From Chara braunii (Eukaryota; Streptophyta; Charophyceae; Charales; Characeae): a stretch of DNA of 64,000 nt. The number at the start of each line of letters is the position of its first letter. The stretch's first letter is position 1. The notes beneath the pieces were generated by a model. The model did no database searches. It was given only the letters and a program-made list of their open reading frames with translations, and was not told the DNA's origin. This document shows positions 1-11,575 of the stretch, one piece after another. The translations under genes and the position numbers were made by a program. The DNA lies in assembly GCA_003427395.1 (NCBI GenBank), contig BFEA01000161.1, positions 1,523,427-1,587,426 of the forward strand, read 5' to 3'.

Positions 1-2515
1 CCCATTTCACTTTGTTGTCTGTGATATGCACTAGGTCTATAAAAGCAAACAGGAGGCACATCTTAAGCCCCTCTGCTGTTTCAACCACACGGCGGACCAT
101 TTTTTGTTCTGACAGAAGTCCCACCTCCCCGAAGTTCTGAAGGATCTGGATTTTTACCAAGTTGCATGCCATAAGCGGGGAGGGGGAACTTCTTAACAAG
201 ATCGGTGGTACAGCCAAGGTCCCATCCTTACCCATTAGTGTGATGAACCGAACAAGTTGCCCGTCGTGTGAACAAATAAGAGGGATTAGGTAATTTGAAA
301 CTTGACCGTTGATTTTGTCATTTCTTGAGAGAGTGCGCATTGGAGTTGGCCAAAGACCGCCGAACCGTTTTCATGGCTTGGGGTCTTCCCCTTTTTCTAG
401 GGAACTCCTAACAATTTCCTCCAGTGGTCCACTATTTTCTTTCTCCAGCGACCTTGCCTGAAATTGGAGTCCTTCAATCCGTGGTCTCTTGATAGAGGAA
501 AGAGTGAGCGGCACCGGTGGGTTGCAGGGAGTCTCCCCTACATTTGCAGTGGGGAAAGAGAACAATCGAACAAAGGGATTGGCCACAGGTTCCTCTTCAG
601 AGTCTTGGGTGTTCCCCAGGATATCAATGACCTCCAATGATTTCTCTGAGATAGCCTTAGTTGGCGAATAAAAATCAAAAGGGGAGAACTCCTCTCCACC
701 TGACTCATCGTTTGAGGTGGGAAATAATTTTGCTTCCGATGGGGGAATAAAAATAACTTTCTTATTAATTGTCAGGGATTCAACTTTCACCCTTTTGTGG
801 ATGTTCCTCACATCTCCTGAGAAATCCTCGTTAAATATCGCGTTATTGTAAATCGAGCAATCCTTCAGTTTTCCAGATGACAAGTGAGTCAGCGTTGTAG
901 CCGCCCATTCTGCCGAATCAACAGCATGGGATGCAAGCGCTGGTGAGTGGAAATCCTGGTCATCTAAATGGATGAGAGGTCCTTGTTGATTAGCAGAGGG
1001 AGGAATATTTCCCTGAAAGATCACAATTACTATATTGTCCTTGTGAGGGGGGGACGGGGGAGGAGGTTGGGAAGGGCCACCGGTCCTTGTTCCCGTTCCT
1101 TGGGAACAATCAATTCCCCCTCTCTCTTTTGCCCATTGGCCTCCTTCACTCGTTCCTCCTTCTGACCATCGTTTACCACCTCTTCTCTTAGTAAATCTGA
1201 ACTATCATCCTCCCTTTCTTTCAAGTTCGTGTCTTATTGTTTTCTTTTGGGGTCATTTGCCCTCCATTCCTTACAAACAACTGAAAGACTTTTATTGTTC
1301 AACTTTGTTTTATTCTTAGATGCCTTTTTCTTCTTACCTTTCTTTGTCAAAGAAGTACGTGCCTCATCTTCAGGCTGTGGTTGCCTATCCTCAACTTGAC
1401 TTTTTTCCATAAGCAACTGTTCTTCCAGCACAACATCGTTTGAAGAGTCAACTGAGCGTTTATCCATAGGCGGGGCCTGGCTTTAGTCCACTGGAGGGGG
1501 GGGGGGGGGGGGGGGGGGGGATGCTTCTGATTATCACTGTTGCTTTTCCCATCGCTCCCTTCCTGCTGCTTCTCATTTCCACCTTCCTTGTCATTCCCCT
1601 GCCCATCCCTCTTCTCCCCTTTTCCCGGGTCATTCGATGGTGGTGGTCTAGGCTTTGTTTTTTCCCCATTCTCCAAGGGCTTCGAGTTCTTCTTTGTCGG
1701 ACAACACTCATCGTCTTCCCTGTGGAAGTTTGCTCGGCATCATATTTAACACCACGGCGTCTGAGCATGCACTACCTCGATTTCAACATACCCGCTGTTC
1801 TGCATGTCAACAATTAAATAGGTTTGTAGTTCAGGTGGGCTGAAGGTTCTAAATCAAATTTAACATTAACTAATTCTGGTGACACCGAGTCGGCAAATGT
1901 CTGATATTTTTTCAGAATTTTGCCGAAGGTTTTTTGGATTGCCATAGATAAGTAAGGAAGAGCAGCAACCGGGATATACATGCACCGAGTCCAAAAATAC
2001 CTGAAGCGCATGGCCTCTTGCCAATCAAAAAGTTCCCCTTCTGACATCAAGGGTTTAAAGGAGACGATGTAAGTCTTCCAATCCAACATAATCGTGTTCT
2101 CTTTCTTTCTAAGTAACCATGCAACAATTTCCTTCACGGATGCCACATATGTAACTCAATTACAACCCCCGTTGTGAAAGACACCTCTCTTGGACGAAGC
2201 ACGTATTGCCCCACTCCTTGCCCAACCGTTTTCATAGATCCGAATCAGACGAATCTTTACAGCCACTGGTAACGATTTCGAGTCATTCCCAAAGGACACC
2301 AAGACAACGTTTTCCTTGAGCCATTTTTCTTGAATCACATAGTATTGGGGATTGACTTGTACTCTGACGAAGTCTTCCCCCACCTCTACACGTTCCGGAA
2401 GAAATTCGTTAGAAATGAGCGCCTCGTTATAATAGTCTGCAATGATTCCTTTGATTCAATTTTTTTCTCACGGGCTCAATGACACCGGGGGGCAGGCAGA
2501 TGAGGTTTCCCCCAT
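1..2515 (-). pseudogene. LINE family A ORF1, decayed
   Basis: ORF1 nucleic-acid-binding protein of a LINE, read right to left from ATG at 2515 (MGETSS...). Visible blocks are an N-terminal part (2383-2156, residues ...VRVQVNPQYY... to ...YENGWARSG...), a second block in the same frame (2146-1814), a Pro/Lys-rich low-complexity linker (about 1770-1030) and a conserved C-terminal block (1024-371 and on towards 1). An in-frame stop separates the first two blocks and several frame changes follow. Copy 2 has its stop at a different codon, so the lesions arose independently. No zinc knuckle is visible in what remains. Confidence 0.75.
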
Positions 2516-2841
2516 TTTGACAAGATTCGGCCGACAGAAGACTATAACAGCAGTAAATAGGCAAAATCAAATAACAATGAGGTTACAACGTGGGTAAACA
2601 ATGACAATAGGATTGTCAACCTCCTAGACTCTTAAATGTTATAACTGAACAAATATCTATAAGCTCAATAATAAGGAATAAGCCAGGTCATAAGCCCACC
2701 CAAAATAGAGCAAGGAAAGTTTTACCCATCGAGCTATGTGAGCCGGGCGTTGCTGCTCCTTGCCTGAAGGCTGATACCAAACGGAAGGTCTTCCTCTTCG
2801 CCTCTTCCAGGTCATGGAGTGGCCCCTAGGATCCTTGTGGG
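1..2841 (-). mobile_element. LINE, family A copy 1 (5' part: 5'UTR and ORF1)
   Basis: Minus-strand non-LTR retrotransposon that runs off the left edge. It matches 37594-40325 base by base with scattered substitutions. The match includes the 5'UTR (2516-2841), the ORF1 start and the C-terminal ORF1 region. Similarity to the second copy stops at about 2841, just after the motif CCTAGGATCCTTGTGGG, so this is the 5' limit of the shared part. Beyond it begins a different dispersed repeat. A G-run (1498-1520) lies inside ORF1 where copy 2 has a shorter G-rich run at 38986-39000. Confidence 0.85.
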
Positions 2842-3440
2842 CCCCGCATCTTAACACTTGTTTACGTTTCAATTCCCCTAGACATCCACTCGTTCTTGCC
2901 TCCTCCCACCTTCCCTCCTCTTCCCTCCCTCTCCCTCTCATATCCGTACTGAGCGTCTCACTTCCTTGCAGACAGCCTCTGCCATCGCTATGGTGCCGTA
3001 GTTCCTGCCCTAATCGTGCTTAAGCGGTAAGCGACACCGAGGCGACGCTTAGCGCTTGGATTATCGCTCACGACATTCCCTCGCACCCTTCTCAAAAACT
3101 TTTTGGCAATGAATGACTCGATGGTTTGGGAAAAAAAAAAAAAAAGCAGTGGTAGGTAGGTAGTGTGAGGTGAAATCAAAAGAAGAATATAACTTTTTAT
3201 ATAAATAAAATAAAATAAAATAAAAATCTCTTGAGGAGAAGACGAACGTCACATCTCGTCGTTTTCCAGGGAGTCGGCTGTGCTCGTAGGGTGGTGGAAG
3301 GGGTACGGTGTGTCGGGTGGGGTGGAAACAGGCAGCACGACGGTGGGACTTGGAGCGGCCCAAGACTGAAGAAAATCGGAAATGGACAAAACACTGAGCG
3401 CATGACCTTCTTGGGAAATCAAGCAGCAAAGAACGAGGAA
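2842..3440. repeat. Dispersed repeat R, copy 1
   Basis: The left part (2850-3110) recurs at 42540-42809 and the right part (3096-3440) recurs at 56905-57395. The shared stretch includes CTTTTTGGCAATGAATGACT, a short poly(A), a GTAGGTAGGTAG microsatellite and a block ending near the words CTTCTTGGGAAATCAAGCAG. No open reading frame is convincing. It is probably part of an unrecognised transposable element or a segmental repeat. Copy 2 is cut by LINE G at its CAAAACCTTTTT end. Confidence 0.7.
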
Positions 3441-4282
3441 AGACTCTCCCGGCCCTCCCGGTGTTGATCGGCGAGTGGAGAGGTGATGCTTCGCCCACGG
3501 CGCCAGTAGTTGCGCTCGGGGCCTTGCGCTGCCGGCAGAGTTCAGTCATTGCGAACTGGTCGGCCGTCAAGCGGTTCTATCGCCACCGCGGCATAAGTTA
3601 CAGCGGTGAAAGTGGCGAACCATGGCCTTGGCCATGGCGGCATGACTAAGTCAAGCCTGCCCCATTTCACCACGATGAAGTACACCCTCCACCGCCACGA
3701 GAGGCAGTTGGTGCCCGAGGTTCGGGCCACTGACAATAGGAAAGCGAAATAAAGGCAGAAGCTCAAGACCCAATGACCTGAAGAATCGACTTCGTGCACA
3801 CTCAAAGAGTCGATGGTAATTCCCTCCACGCTGTAATTGTCTTCTTGTACGAACCCAGGCGAACTAGTCACGTCGTGTTCTACCATCGACGACTAGTGGG
3901 CTATGGTTTTCTGTAGAGGAAATAGATAGCGGGTTGTAACATTACTCGGTAATAGGTGGAGTAGAGAGACCGGTGCATCCTCCGAAACCCTACCGTGATA
4001 GCTCACGATACAGCTCAGGTAAGCATTAACAATCGTAGAATGCAATGTGATAGCCTTAGGAGCTTGGAGGCTAAGGTGATGCTCGTCTGCGTAGACAACA
4101 CTACTGCGGTAACTCTCTGATGTAGTAACCTTGGATTCATGGCGGCAGTAATTCGCAAATCCGCACAGTATCAGTAGGACAACAAGATACACAAGGACTG
4201 TCGTGGTTGGCCCTCCCTCTGCTTAACTTTGTAGCAAGGAGAGGTCGATGCAGACGGCTAAAACAAACGACTAAGGGACCAC
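3441..4282. other. Unassigned sequence, no gene seen
   Basis: Moderately GC-rich sequence without a supportable coding region. A perfect hairpin, CCATGGCC-TT-GGCCATGG, lies near 3618-3635. The right end (about 4200-4282) is probably the 5'UTR of the LINE that follows, but its exact boundary cannot be fixed from one copy. Confidence 0.4.
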
Positions 4283-6578
4283 ATGGCATCTCCGGAAGGG
4301 GCAAAACTGGTAATGGACGAAGGAGGGGAAGACCCTCCACAGAGCAGGATAGGTCCGATAGGCTCTTTGAGGAAAGAGTTCGTATCCTGTGCTCCCTGTG
4401 CTATGATGAGGGTCACAACCCCGATGACATTCCATTCGAAGACGTGACTATAGAAGGTAACGAGGCCGTAGTCACAGGAGACGAACGCTTCGACGAAATT
4501 AAAGTCTAGTGGTTGAAAGAACGAACGACAATTGTTATCTTTCATGACGAAGCCAGAAGCCTGCCTAGAAAGGTAAAAAAATACATCGTTCGATCCTACG
4601 AGAATGGATGGCGAAGGGAGGGAATTTTCAATCCACCAGCCGAAAGAGGAAGAACTAAATTCGAAGGACCGAACATTCTGTCCTACGTGGCGAAAGACAG
4701 TACAGTAGCAGAGTGGATGGTAAATGAGGGTTTTAGAGAAGTAAAGCTAAAAGGGCGGCGGTACGTGTTTGAGACTAAAGCATGGATGTCGATGGCCGAA
4801 TGGAAAGAGTTAAGAAGAATCGAACTTGAAAACACCTTTTTGGGTAGTAGCAGTACAGGTGCCCCTGGACACCTACTTCCACCTTCGATCCTCCATAGCT
4901 CGCATTATCCGTCAGGTGTTAAAGATGGATGAACCAGACAGATTCAACTCTAACCCCAGACTGATGAACATTCGATGTGAAATAGACCCCATGTACCGAT
5001 CCAAATTCAAAGACCGGGTATGGGTCCGAACCAAACTGGGAGATATGGTAGAGGTAAAGCTAGCATCTCCATCCACACCCTACTGCACACGGTGCAAATG
5101 GTATTTCCACTCAGATGATGAATGCACCCGCTCCAAAAGCAACCGGAACCGGCGACGCAGCAAGTTTAGAAGGAGAGATCCACACATACTTACGAGGATG
5201 AAGGCAGCAGATTGTCATTAGCGTCCAGCTCCAGCTCACGCACGGATCACGATCCCCGATCAAGCACCCGCCGTGGAGCTCCCAAGTACAAGGGCCCGCT
5301 CTCTCACCATAGTTCGCAGGGACCGACCATGCGATCCAGAAGTCCCCCACCAAGCAGCCCCCCCCCCCCCCTTCTTCTCCGCCCCCATGCGGTTTGGAAG
5401 GTGGGAGTAACACGCAGAGGGAAGTGATGAATCCGATGTTCTCTCCTGATCCTAGGTACGAGGCCGACCCATATGTCCTCTACACAACAATGGGGATGGA
5501 CGTCCATCCCCGGATGCCTGGGGAATTCATCCCCCCCGTGCACAATCCAGCGCCAGCCATGGCTCACATGTTGCGTTTAGCAGCACCTTCAGGACTGGAA
5601 CCACTCCCCCCAGGCACGGAACAATCCGTGCCTGTCAGACCAATTCACCCCATTCCGATGATGGTCAGGAATCCCATAGGAATCACCAGTGATTCACCGA
5701 CCGGTCCGACCATCCAACACCCGTGCATAGGGGCCGCTGCATCCGCAGTAGACGCACAAGGACGCAACACATGTGGTCAGTCCCCACTTAAAGCGCCTAG
5801 GATAATTAGATCAAAGGCCTCTCCAGCCCAACCCCTGCTATTAGAAGCAGCCCCCAGCGCAGGACTTCCGAACAGTGAAGCCTCAAAGGACTCGATGTCG
5901 AGCAAGACCGACTCCGATAGGTCAGTTATATCCCAAACTGAGCTACTGCAAACAGGCGTCAAGACGTCAAGACGTCAAGAAGCAAGAAAGCAATTGCAAC
6001 CTCAAGGAATCAATCCACGTCGATGGAAAAATTGCTTATGCCCTGGTCGATGGAGCGATTCACGTTATTGCATGGCAACCAGACAACACGAGGATCAACT
6101 TTCTGTCGCAAAAAGTAGAGGAACCTGTGACACCACAGAGCATCCTATTAGCAGCCAAACAGATCTTCGGAGATCGCTTTCCATTCGATTGGTTCCAGAC
6201 ATGGCCCTGCCACGCTTCTACCAGGAACTGACGAACCGTACTTGCAAGGTGTTTGTTCCTCTGTTGGATGCATTCATTGCCCCTGATCAATTGGACGGCC
6301 TGCTTATGGAAGGAATGAGGATGATCCCTTTGTCCATATTTATTGAAGAAGATGTAGAATCCTTGCAACAGATTTTGGTTCAAAACGTTTTGAATGCTGC
6401 ATTCCTGAGCAAGCTCAACGGTCAATTGCCATGCAACAAACTGCTACGGTCGATTTACTTGAAGAATTTACTAGCCCAGAAATGGGCATCTTCCTCGGCG
6501 TCTGCCACCTCATCCAGGGTCGGGTCGAAACCCCCTCCCGTATCTGTCTCTCGATCCCAACAGTCGCTTCCTATCTAA
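4283..6578 (+). pseudogene. LINE family D ORF1 with CCHC knuckle, decayed
   Basis: RNA-binding ORF1 protein. The N-terminal block (...RIL-C-SLCYDEG..., 4330-4506) ends at a TAG. The next block (4513-4855) and the one after a frameshift (4850-5220) hold the conserved core and a CX2CX4HX4C zinc knuckle, CTRCKWYFHSDDEC, at about 5089-5130. A long Pro-rich linker follows (5225-5990). The C-terminal domain is split over two frames: 5995-6230 (VDGKIAYALVDGAIHVIAW) and 6200-6578 (FVPLLDAFIAPDQLDGLLME). The same order is seen in LINE G. The first ATG at 4283 is in a different frame from the conserved block, so the start is uncertain. Confidence 0.8.
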
Positions 6579-6603
6579 TCTAAGGTCCAGGGTGCTAAGC
6601 TAA

Positions 6604-8455
6604 ATGGATAAGCTTAATGTAGCCTCTTGGAATGTCAGGGGGCTCTGTGACGCATCTAGAAGGGGCAAAAGAGCACGAGTAAAGTCATGGTTGCATCGCC
6701 GGAAAATACAAATCGCCTGCCTATAGGAAACCAAGATGGATGAGAAGAAGATACGAGAACTAGGCAACTAGTGGGATGGCCCCCAACTCTGGTCCCCAGC
6801 AAGGGGGACTAGAGGAGGGGTTGGGATTCTCATACACAAAGATCTCCCAACCCAAATCCTGGACTCCGCAACTGACTTATAGGGCAAGTGGGCCTGGGTT
6901 AAGCTCTCGGCTTATGGCTCCGAGTGGGCAATCACGACAGTGTACGCCCCTGTAGACAGGGCGGAACGCAACAGGTTCTTCCAAGATTTAATAGCCTACA
7001 CCCCAGATGTTGACAACCTCCTAATAGCAGGAGACTGAAATAGCTCCTTGGATGATCCGTCAGACTCAAAAGTAGGCTCACCGGACACCCACTCACTGGT
7101 GGATCTGATGACAAACCTAGGTCTGTGCGATGCGTTCAGACTGATCCATCTCACAGACCCAGGCTTCACTTGGGGCTCCACAACTTCCGAAGGTAACAAC
7201 TCAGGATGTGTCAGGAGGCTAAACTATGCTTTACTCAGCCTTACTTGGTGGGATGCAGTACTGAATGTAGAAGTACTTAGGAATCCCATGTCAGATCACT
7301 ATCCAATCAAACTCACTTTTCATATGATGGATACAATGGACCGAGGTAGCGGCTTCTTTAGACTGAACGTGCAGAACCTCAAGTAGCCAGGCCTCGCGGC
7401 CTGGGTAGTAGAGCGTTTTTTCGGTAATTGGCTGAAAACTCAACCACACTTCCAATCAGTTGGGAACTGGTGGGACGCAGGAACAACCATCCCAACCAAT
7501 CTACTCAGTGTTTTCTCACAAATCATGGCAGTGGAACGCAACAAGGAAGAAGCAGATATCCAAAGAGAGTTGCAGTGGGTAGAGGACCGCATGCACCTTC
7601 ACCCTATTTCAACAAAGGTATGGGCCCCATAAAGAATTAGATTGTTATCCAAGTGGGATGAGATCCCACAAGAAAGAGCGGAGGAATGGGCCGAAAGATT
7701 GACCGTGAAAGGTATTTCAGTCTATGACCGAATGACCAAAGAAGCATTTCATAAACTGTTGCCGAAGAGATCTACACAGTCTATGAAAGTGCTCAATCAT
7801 TCGTTTGTGCCGAAAGCACGAGCGACCTCCTCCTCAATTACAATGTGTGACTATGCCGTACTGTACTTCAAGGACATACTGACGTCCAAGAGGCCAAGGG
7901 AACCCCCAAACACCAACCTGGCTGAAACCTCAGATCACTGGCAAAATCTTACAGTCGACTCCCGAACAATGGTAAGCTTGATCTGGATCGGCCGGTTACA
8001 GTAGTGGAAGTTGAGGCTACTGTCAACAACATGGCTAAAGGAAAATCCCCAGGCAGGGACGGATTACCAGTAGAATTTTATTTGTAGTACGGTAAGCTTT
8101 TGTTTCCCCACCTAGTTAACATTTTTAATGGCACCCTCACTGGTGGACAACTATCTAAGGATATGACGCATGGGATCATCACCATCTTGTATAAGAAAGG
8201 AGACAAGGCGGAAATCCGTAATTGGCGACCTATCTCATTACTCGATGTATCATATAAAATATTAGCCAAATTATAAGCCAATAGACTAGGTAGGTATGTT
8301 CCAAACTTGGTAGACCGAGATCAGGCAGCCTTCGTTCAAAGCAGATCCATTTTTGGCGACATTGTCACTGTCATCGAAGCATTCAAATGGGTTCACCACG
8401 AAAACCTCGACACAGCAGTAATGCTGCTAGACTTGGAGAAGGCCTACGACCTATG
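6604..8455 (+). pseudogene. LINE family D ORF2, endonuclease and start of reverse transcriptase
   Basis: ORF2 begins 26 bp after the ORF1 stop with MDKLNVASWNVRGL, the usual start of an APE-type endonuclease. Catalytic landmarks are ETK (6724-6732), VYAPV (about 6940), AGD(stop)N and SDHYP (7291-7305). Linker sequence and a YDRMTKEAFHKLLP block follow (about 7720-7765). The reverse transcriptase starts with GKSPGRDGLPVEFY (about 8040-8083), then NWRPISLLDVSYKILAKL (8220-8273) and the motif-A aspartate in VMLLDLEKAYD (8420-8452). The palm then ends abruptly. At least four early stops fit CAG to TAG or TGG to TAG/TGA changes, meaning C:G to T:A decay. It cannot be active. Confidence 0.85.
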
Positions 8456-8848
8456 TGACACCCGTGGCCTAGGCCGAAAAAGTCGGCCGCACCCGCGACC
8501 TGTTTTTTTAATCCCCCGCCCCCCCCCTTAAAAATACGTAGAAAACAATAAAAAAATAGGGTTGTCTGGCTTGGAAAACCCTACAATCCTATATTTTTTT
8601 TATTTTGGAATCTAACTTCGTTTAAGATTTTTTAAAAATAAAAAACGAAATTCGATTTAAAAAAATTATTAAAAAAACAACAGGAATTTTTTTTGTCATT
8701 TTTTATCATAAGGGACATGGTCGCTGAGGTGTCCTGTATTTTTTTCGAAATGTTTTTTGGGTTTGCGTCGGGAAATTGGGTGTTTAAAAAAAAATAAGAT
8801 GCAAAAATTAAAAACAAATAAAGAAAAAAAAGGGTCAGACTGGGGTTG

Positions 8849-8868
8849 GTGTGTGTGTATGTGTCCTC

Positions 8869-8964
<96 letters not shown>
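8849..8964. repeat. (TG)n-(GA)n microsatellite
   Basis: A TG run interrupted by CCTC, then an uninterrupted GA run that ends in the gap at 8965. The same TG/GA combination occurs in the palindrome at 40.7-41.5 kb. Confidence 0.95.
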
Positions 8965-9566
8965 NNNNNNNNNNNNNNNNNNNNNNNNNNNNNNNNNNNN
9001 NNNNNNNNNNNNNNNNNNNNNNNNNNNNNNNNNNNNNNNNNNNNNNNNNNNNNNNNNNNNNNNNNNNNNNNNNNNNNNNNNNNNNNNNNNNNNNNNNNNN
9101 NNNNNNNNNNNNNNNNNNNNNNNNNNNNNNNNNNNNNNNNNNNNNNNNNNNNNNNNNNNNNNNNNNNNNNNNNNNNNNNNNNNNNNNNNNNNNNNNNNNN
9201 NNNNNNNNNNNNNNNNNNNNNNNNNNNNNNNNNNNNNNNNNNNNNNNNNNNNNNNNNNNNNNNNNNNNNNNNNNNNNNNNNNNNNNNNNNNNNNNNNNNN
9301 NNNNNNNNNNNNNNNNNNNNNNNNNNNNNNNNNNNNNNNNNNNNNNNNNNNNNNNNNNNNNNNNNNNNNNNNNNNNNNNNNNNNNNNNNNNNNNNNNNNN
9401 NNNNNNNNNNNNNNNNNNNNNNNNNNNNNNNNNNNNNNNNNNNNNNNNNNNNNNNNNNNNNNNNNNNNNNNNNNNNNNNNNNNNNNNNNNNNNNNNNNNN
9501 NNNNNNNNNNNNNNNNNNNNNNNNNNNNNNNNNNNNNNNNNNNNNNNNNNNNNNNNNNNNNNNNNN
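8965..9566. other. Assembly gap (602 N)
   Basis: Run of N flanked by GA repeat on the left and TG repeat on the right. The true length is unknown. Any open reading frame crossing it is an artefact. Confidence 0.99.
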
Positions 9567-9600
<34 letters not shown>

Positions 9601-9828
9601 CGCGGGTGTGTGTGTGTGTGCGTGTGTGTGTGTGTGTGTGTACATGCGTTCCGCTGAGTGTGTGCCGGGGGGAGGGGGGGGAGGACCCCTCCCCCACCAA
9701 TCAATCAATCAATCAATCAATCACCCAATCAATCAATCAATCAATCAAACAATTAATCAAACAATCCATCAATTAATCAATCAATCAATCAATCAATCAA
9801 TCAGTAAAAAAACAGTCAATCAATCAAT

Positions 9829-9867
<39 letters not shown>
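9567..9867. repeat. (TG)n, (TCAA)n and poly(T) tract
   Basis: TG repeat to about 9640, then GGGGGGAGG, then about 130 bp of (TCAA)n from 9698 with scattered variants, then about 38 T residues (9830-9867). Confidence 0.95.
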
Positions 9868-9868
<1 letters not shown>

Positions 9869-9935
9869 TTACTCACCGCAAACCACCACCCCAATTTTTT
9901 TAATTTTTAATTTTTTTGGGTACAGGGTGGTAGTG

Positions 9936-11112
9936 CCCGACGTGTGCAGGCGGTAACCACCCCAATGTCGCCTTGTTTGCCTTTTTGTGGTTCGTAGGAA
10001 CAATCAGAGCACCAGGCAAACGGCTAGTAAAGGTAGTCTGGCGGGTGACAACAATTTTTTTGTGGAAGCCGTTTAGGAAAGAAGGAGCTGGTTTTATGTC
10101 CAAAGTTGCTTGGGACCTGATTTGATATCCCAAGACAGAAGGGGGACTAGGTCTACTAGACCCAGCAAATCAAAACGCTGCACTTCTGGTCAAGTGGATC
10201 ATCAAGGCCATTACAAGTACCACAAAAGATGATTGGATCCCGCTGGTAGCGCAAATCCTAGCTCAGGACTGAAATTTAGCTAGGTCAAAGGATGTTTGGA
10301 CTTGTGTTATGATGGAATCATACCTATGCAGACATACCTCCTCTCCCTTCTGGCGGGACGTGTTAAGGGCGTGGAACAAAGTTGGTCCCCGCGAGTGGAT
10401 CTCTCCGACCACAAGAGAAGAGGTGTTACTCCGGCCAATTTTTGGCAACCCTCTCATTCGCGGCGAAAATTGGCGCTCCCTCTCCGCAGGGAGCGCCGCA
10501 GAAGCTTTCGGAAGACAGTGGGCAGAAAGAGGAATCCTGAGGGTGGTTGATCTGTGGGATGAACTAACTGGCCAATGGGTGTTGATGGATGCTCTCAAAG
10601 AGAAACTGGGCAGGCTGGGCCACGTGGAAGAAAGAGCGGCCCTCGTGAGGACCGCATTACCCCCGGAGTGGAAGTACTTGTTGAGCGCTGCAGGCACTCC
10701 ACCTCTGGGGATGTGGTTCTCAGTGCAGATGCAGATACCCGAGTTCGAGGAAGAGCAAACAAAGTTCTATTGGAAGTTGGTCTCAATCAATGTAGATGGC
10801 TCTTGGTCGTTTGAACGGTGGTCCAAGCTCCCGCTCTCAAACAAACTCATATGTGGCACGGATAAAGCGGTTGAAGCCCCCAGCAGACCACTAGGGACCC
10901 TGTCACAGATCAGAGTGAAGAAACTCTGTAACGACGAAGGAGAATGGTCGTGCTCAATCTGGGTTGAAGGCACGCCAATCAGAAATTTGAGACTAAACCC
11001 CAAACCGTGGTCTTGGAGAGGCTCGAAGAAGTTTCCGCAGGAAGCATGACTCTCAGACTACTCATCAGCGGGTGGATATGAACTACAGCTTCCAAAAAGA
11101 ACACCAATCATG
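9936..11112 (+). pseudogene. LINE family D ORF2, middle part
   Basis: Continuation of ORF2 after the reverse transcriptase. NVALFAFLWFVG (9963 on) and MSKVAWDLI...GGLGLLDPANQNAALLVKWIIKAIT (10095-10215) align with LINE G at 48880-49340. An open stretch at 10309-11049 contains DLWDELTGQW and PPLGMWF and ends in LNPKPWSWRGSKKFPQEA. Homologous sequence at 32.97-33.03 kb shows a stop at the same place, so that stop is shared by both copies. Isolated stops occur at 10120 and 10270. No known catalytic residue lies here. Confidence 0.8.
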
Positions 11113-11124
11113 AACGGTGTTTTC
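11113..11124 (+). repeat. Left TIR of the giant element
   Basis: AACGGTGTTTTC, perfect inverted match to 32592-32603, preceded by CATG. Because CATG is its own reverse complement, the visible inverted match is 16 bp. Confidence 0.8.
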
Positions 11125-11257
11125 ATTAAAAGTGAAATTGTTTTCATGTTCACTGTTTATTTTAATTTCAAAATGCCAAAAAAAACTGAGGGAAAAATAA
11201 GCAAAACAACGAAAAAACAATGGTTATACATGAAAGCTTAGTAATGAAAAGTTGAAG

Positions 11258-11474
11258 GAAATGTCATTACACAACATATTTTCAGAATTGCCTAAAACAC
11301 AAATTTTCACCTCGAACGTTCACACGTACACAAACATTGTCCAAATGTCAATCCACTCAGTAAACATGTCACTCCGTAAAACATGTCAACCTCATCAATA
11401 ACTGATGAAATGTCATTATACAACATATTTTCAAAATTGCCTACAATACAAATTTTCACTTGGAATGTTCACAC
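11258..11474. repeat. Subterminal direct duplication, left end of giant element
   Basis: About 68 bp at 11258-11326 (GAAATGTCATTACACAACAT onward) is repeated at 11407-11474 with few changes, offset about 149 bp. AT-rich subterminal repeats are typical of transposase binding regions. No coding region is seen in 11125-11575. Confidence 0.75.
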
Positions 11475-11575
11475 TCAGTAAACATGTCAACCTCATTTTT
11501 TCAAACCTAGAATCTGAAATTTTCATTGACTTTCCTATCTAACCATGGACAAAATGTCAAATGTTATTATAAGTC

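Larger units (their letters stand above)
8456..9935. other. Non-LINE block replacing part of the RT palm
   Basis: About 1.5 kb, including a 602-base gap, stands where LINE G has about 700 bp of reverse transcriptase palm. The block starts TGTGACACCCGTGGCCTAGG and is otherwise AT-rich with microsatellites, (TCAA)n and a long poly(T). LINE homology resumes near 9936 in the motif corresponding to GRAVV-NVALFALLWF. Since LINE sequence is missing as well as foreign sequence gained, this is a replacement, a deletion plus insertion, or an assembly join across the gap. Confidence 0.6.
4283..11112 (+). mobile_element. LINE family D, left part of an interrupted copy
   Basis: Plus-strand non-LTR retrotransposon with ORF1 (4283-6578), ORF2 endonuclease and partial reverse transcriptase (6604-8455), then a non-LINE block (8456-9935), then ORF2 again (9936-11112). 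At 11112 the ORF2 homology stops at the motif R-T-P-I-M and continues after 32603 with V-V-T-S-R-W. A related LINE segment at 33060-33115 reads R-T-P-S-S-V-A-I-H-R-W across the same position. The two halves therefore belong to one LINE that was split by a 21.5-kb insertion. It is the sister of LINE G in this window. Confidence 0.85.

Noticed and set aside
1498-1520. G-quadruplex element in LINE ORF1
   Set aside because: An uninterrupted G run that can arise by slippage; the second copy has a shorter, interrupted run, so it is not a conserved feature.
3618-3635. Hairpin CCATGGCC-TT-GGCCATGG as a regulatory site
   Set aside because: A single short palindrome with no associated gene; chance is likely.
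8632-9910. Several open frames of 270-360 codons
   Set aside because: They run through 602 N and TG/GA repeats; not coding.
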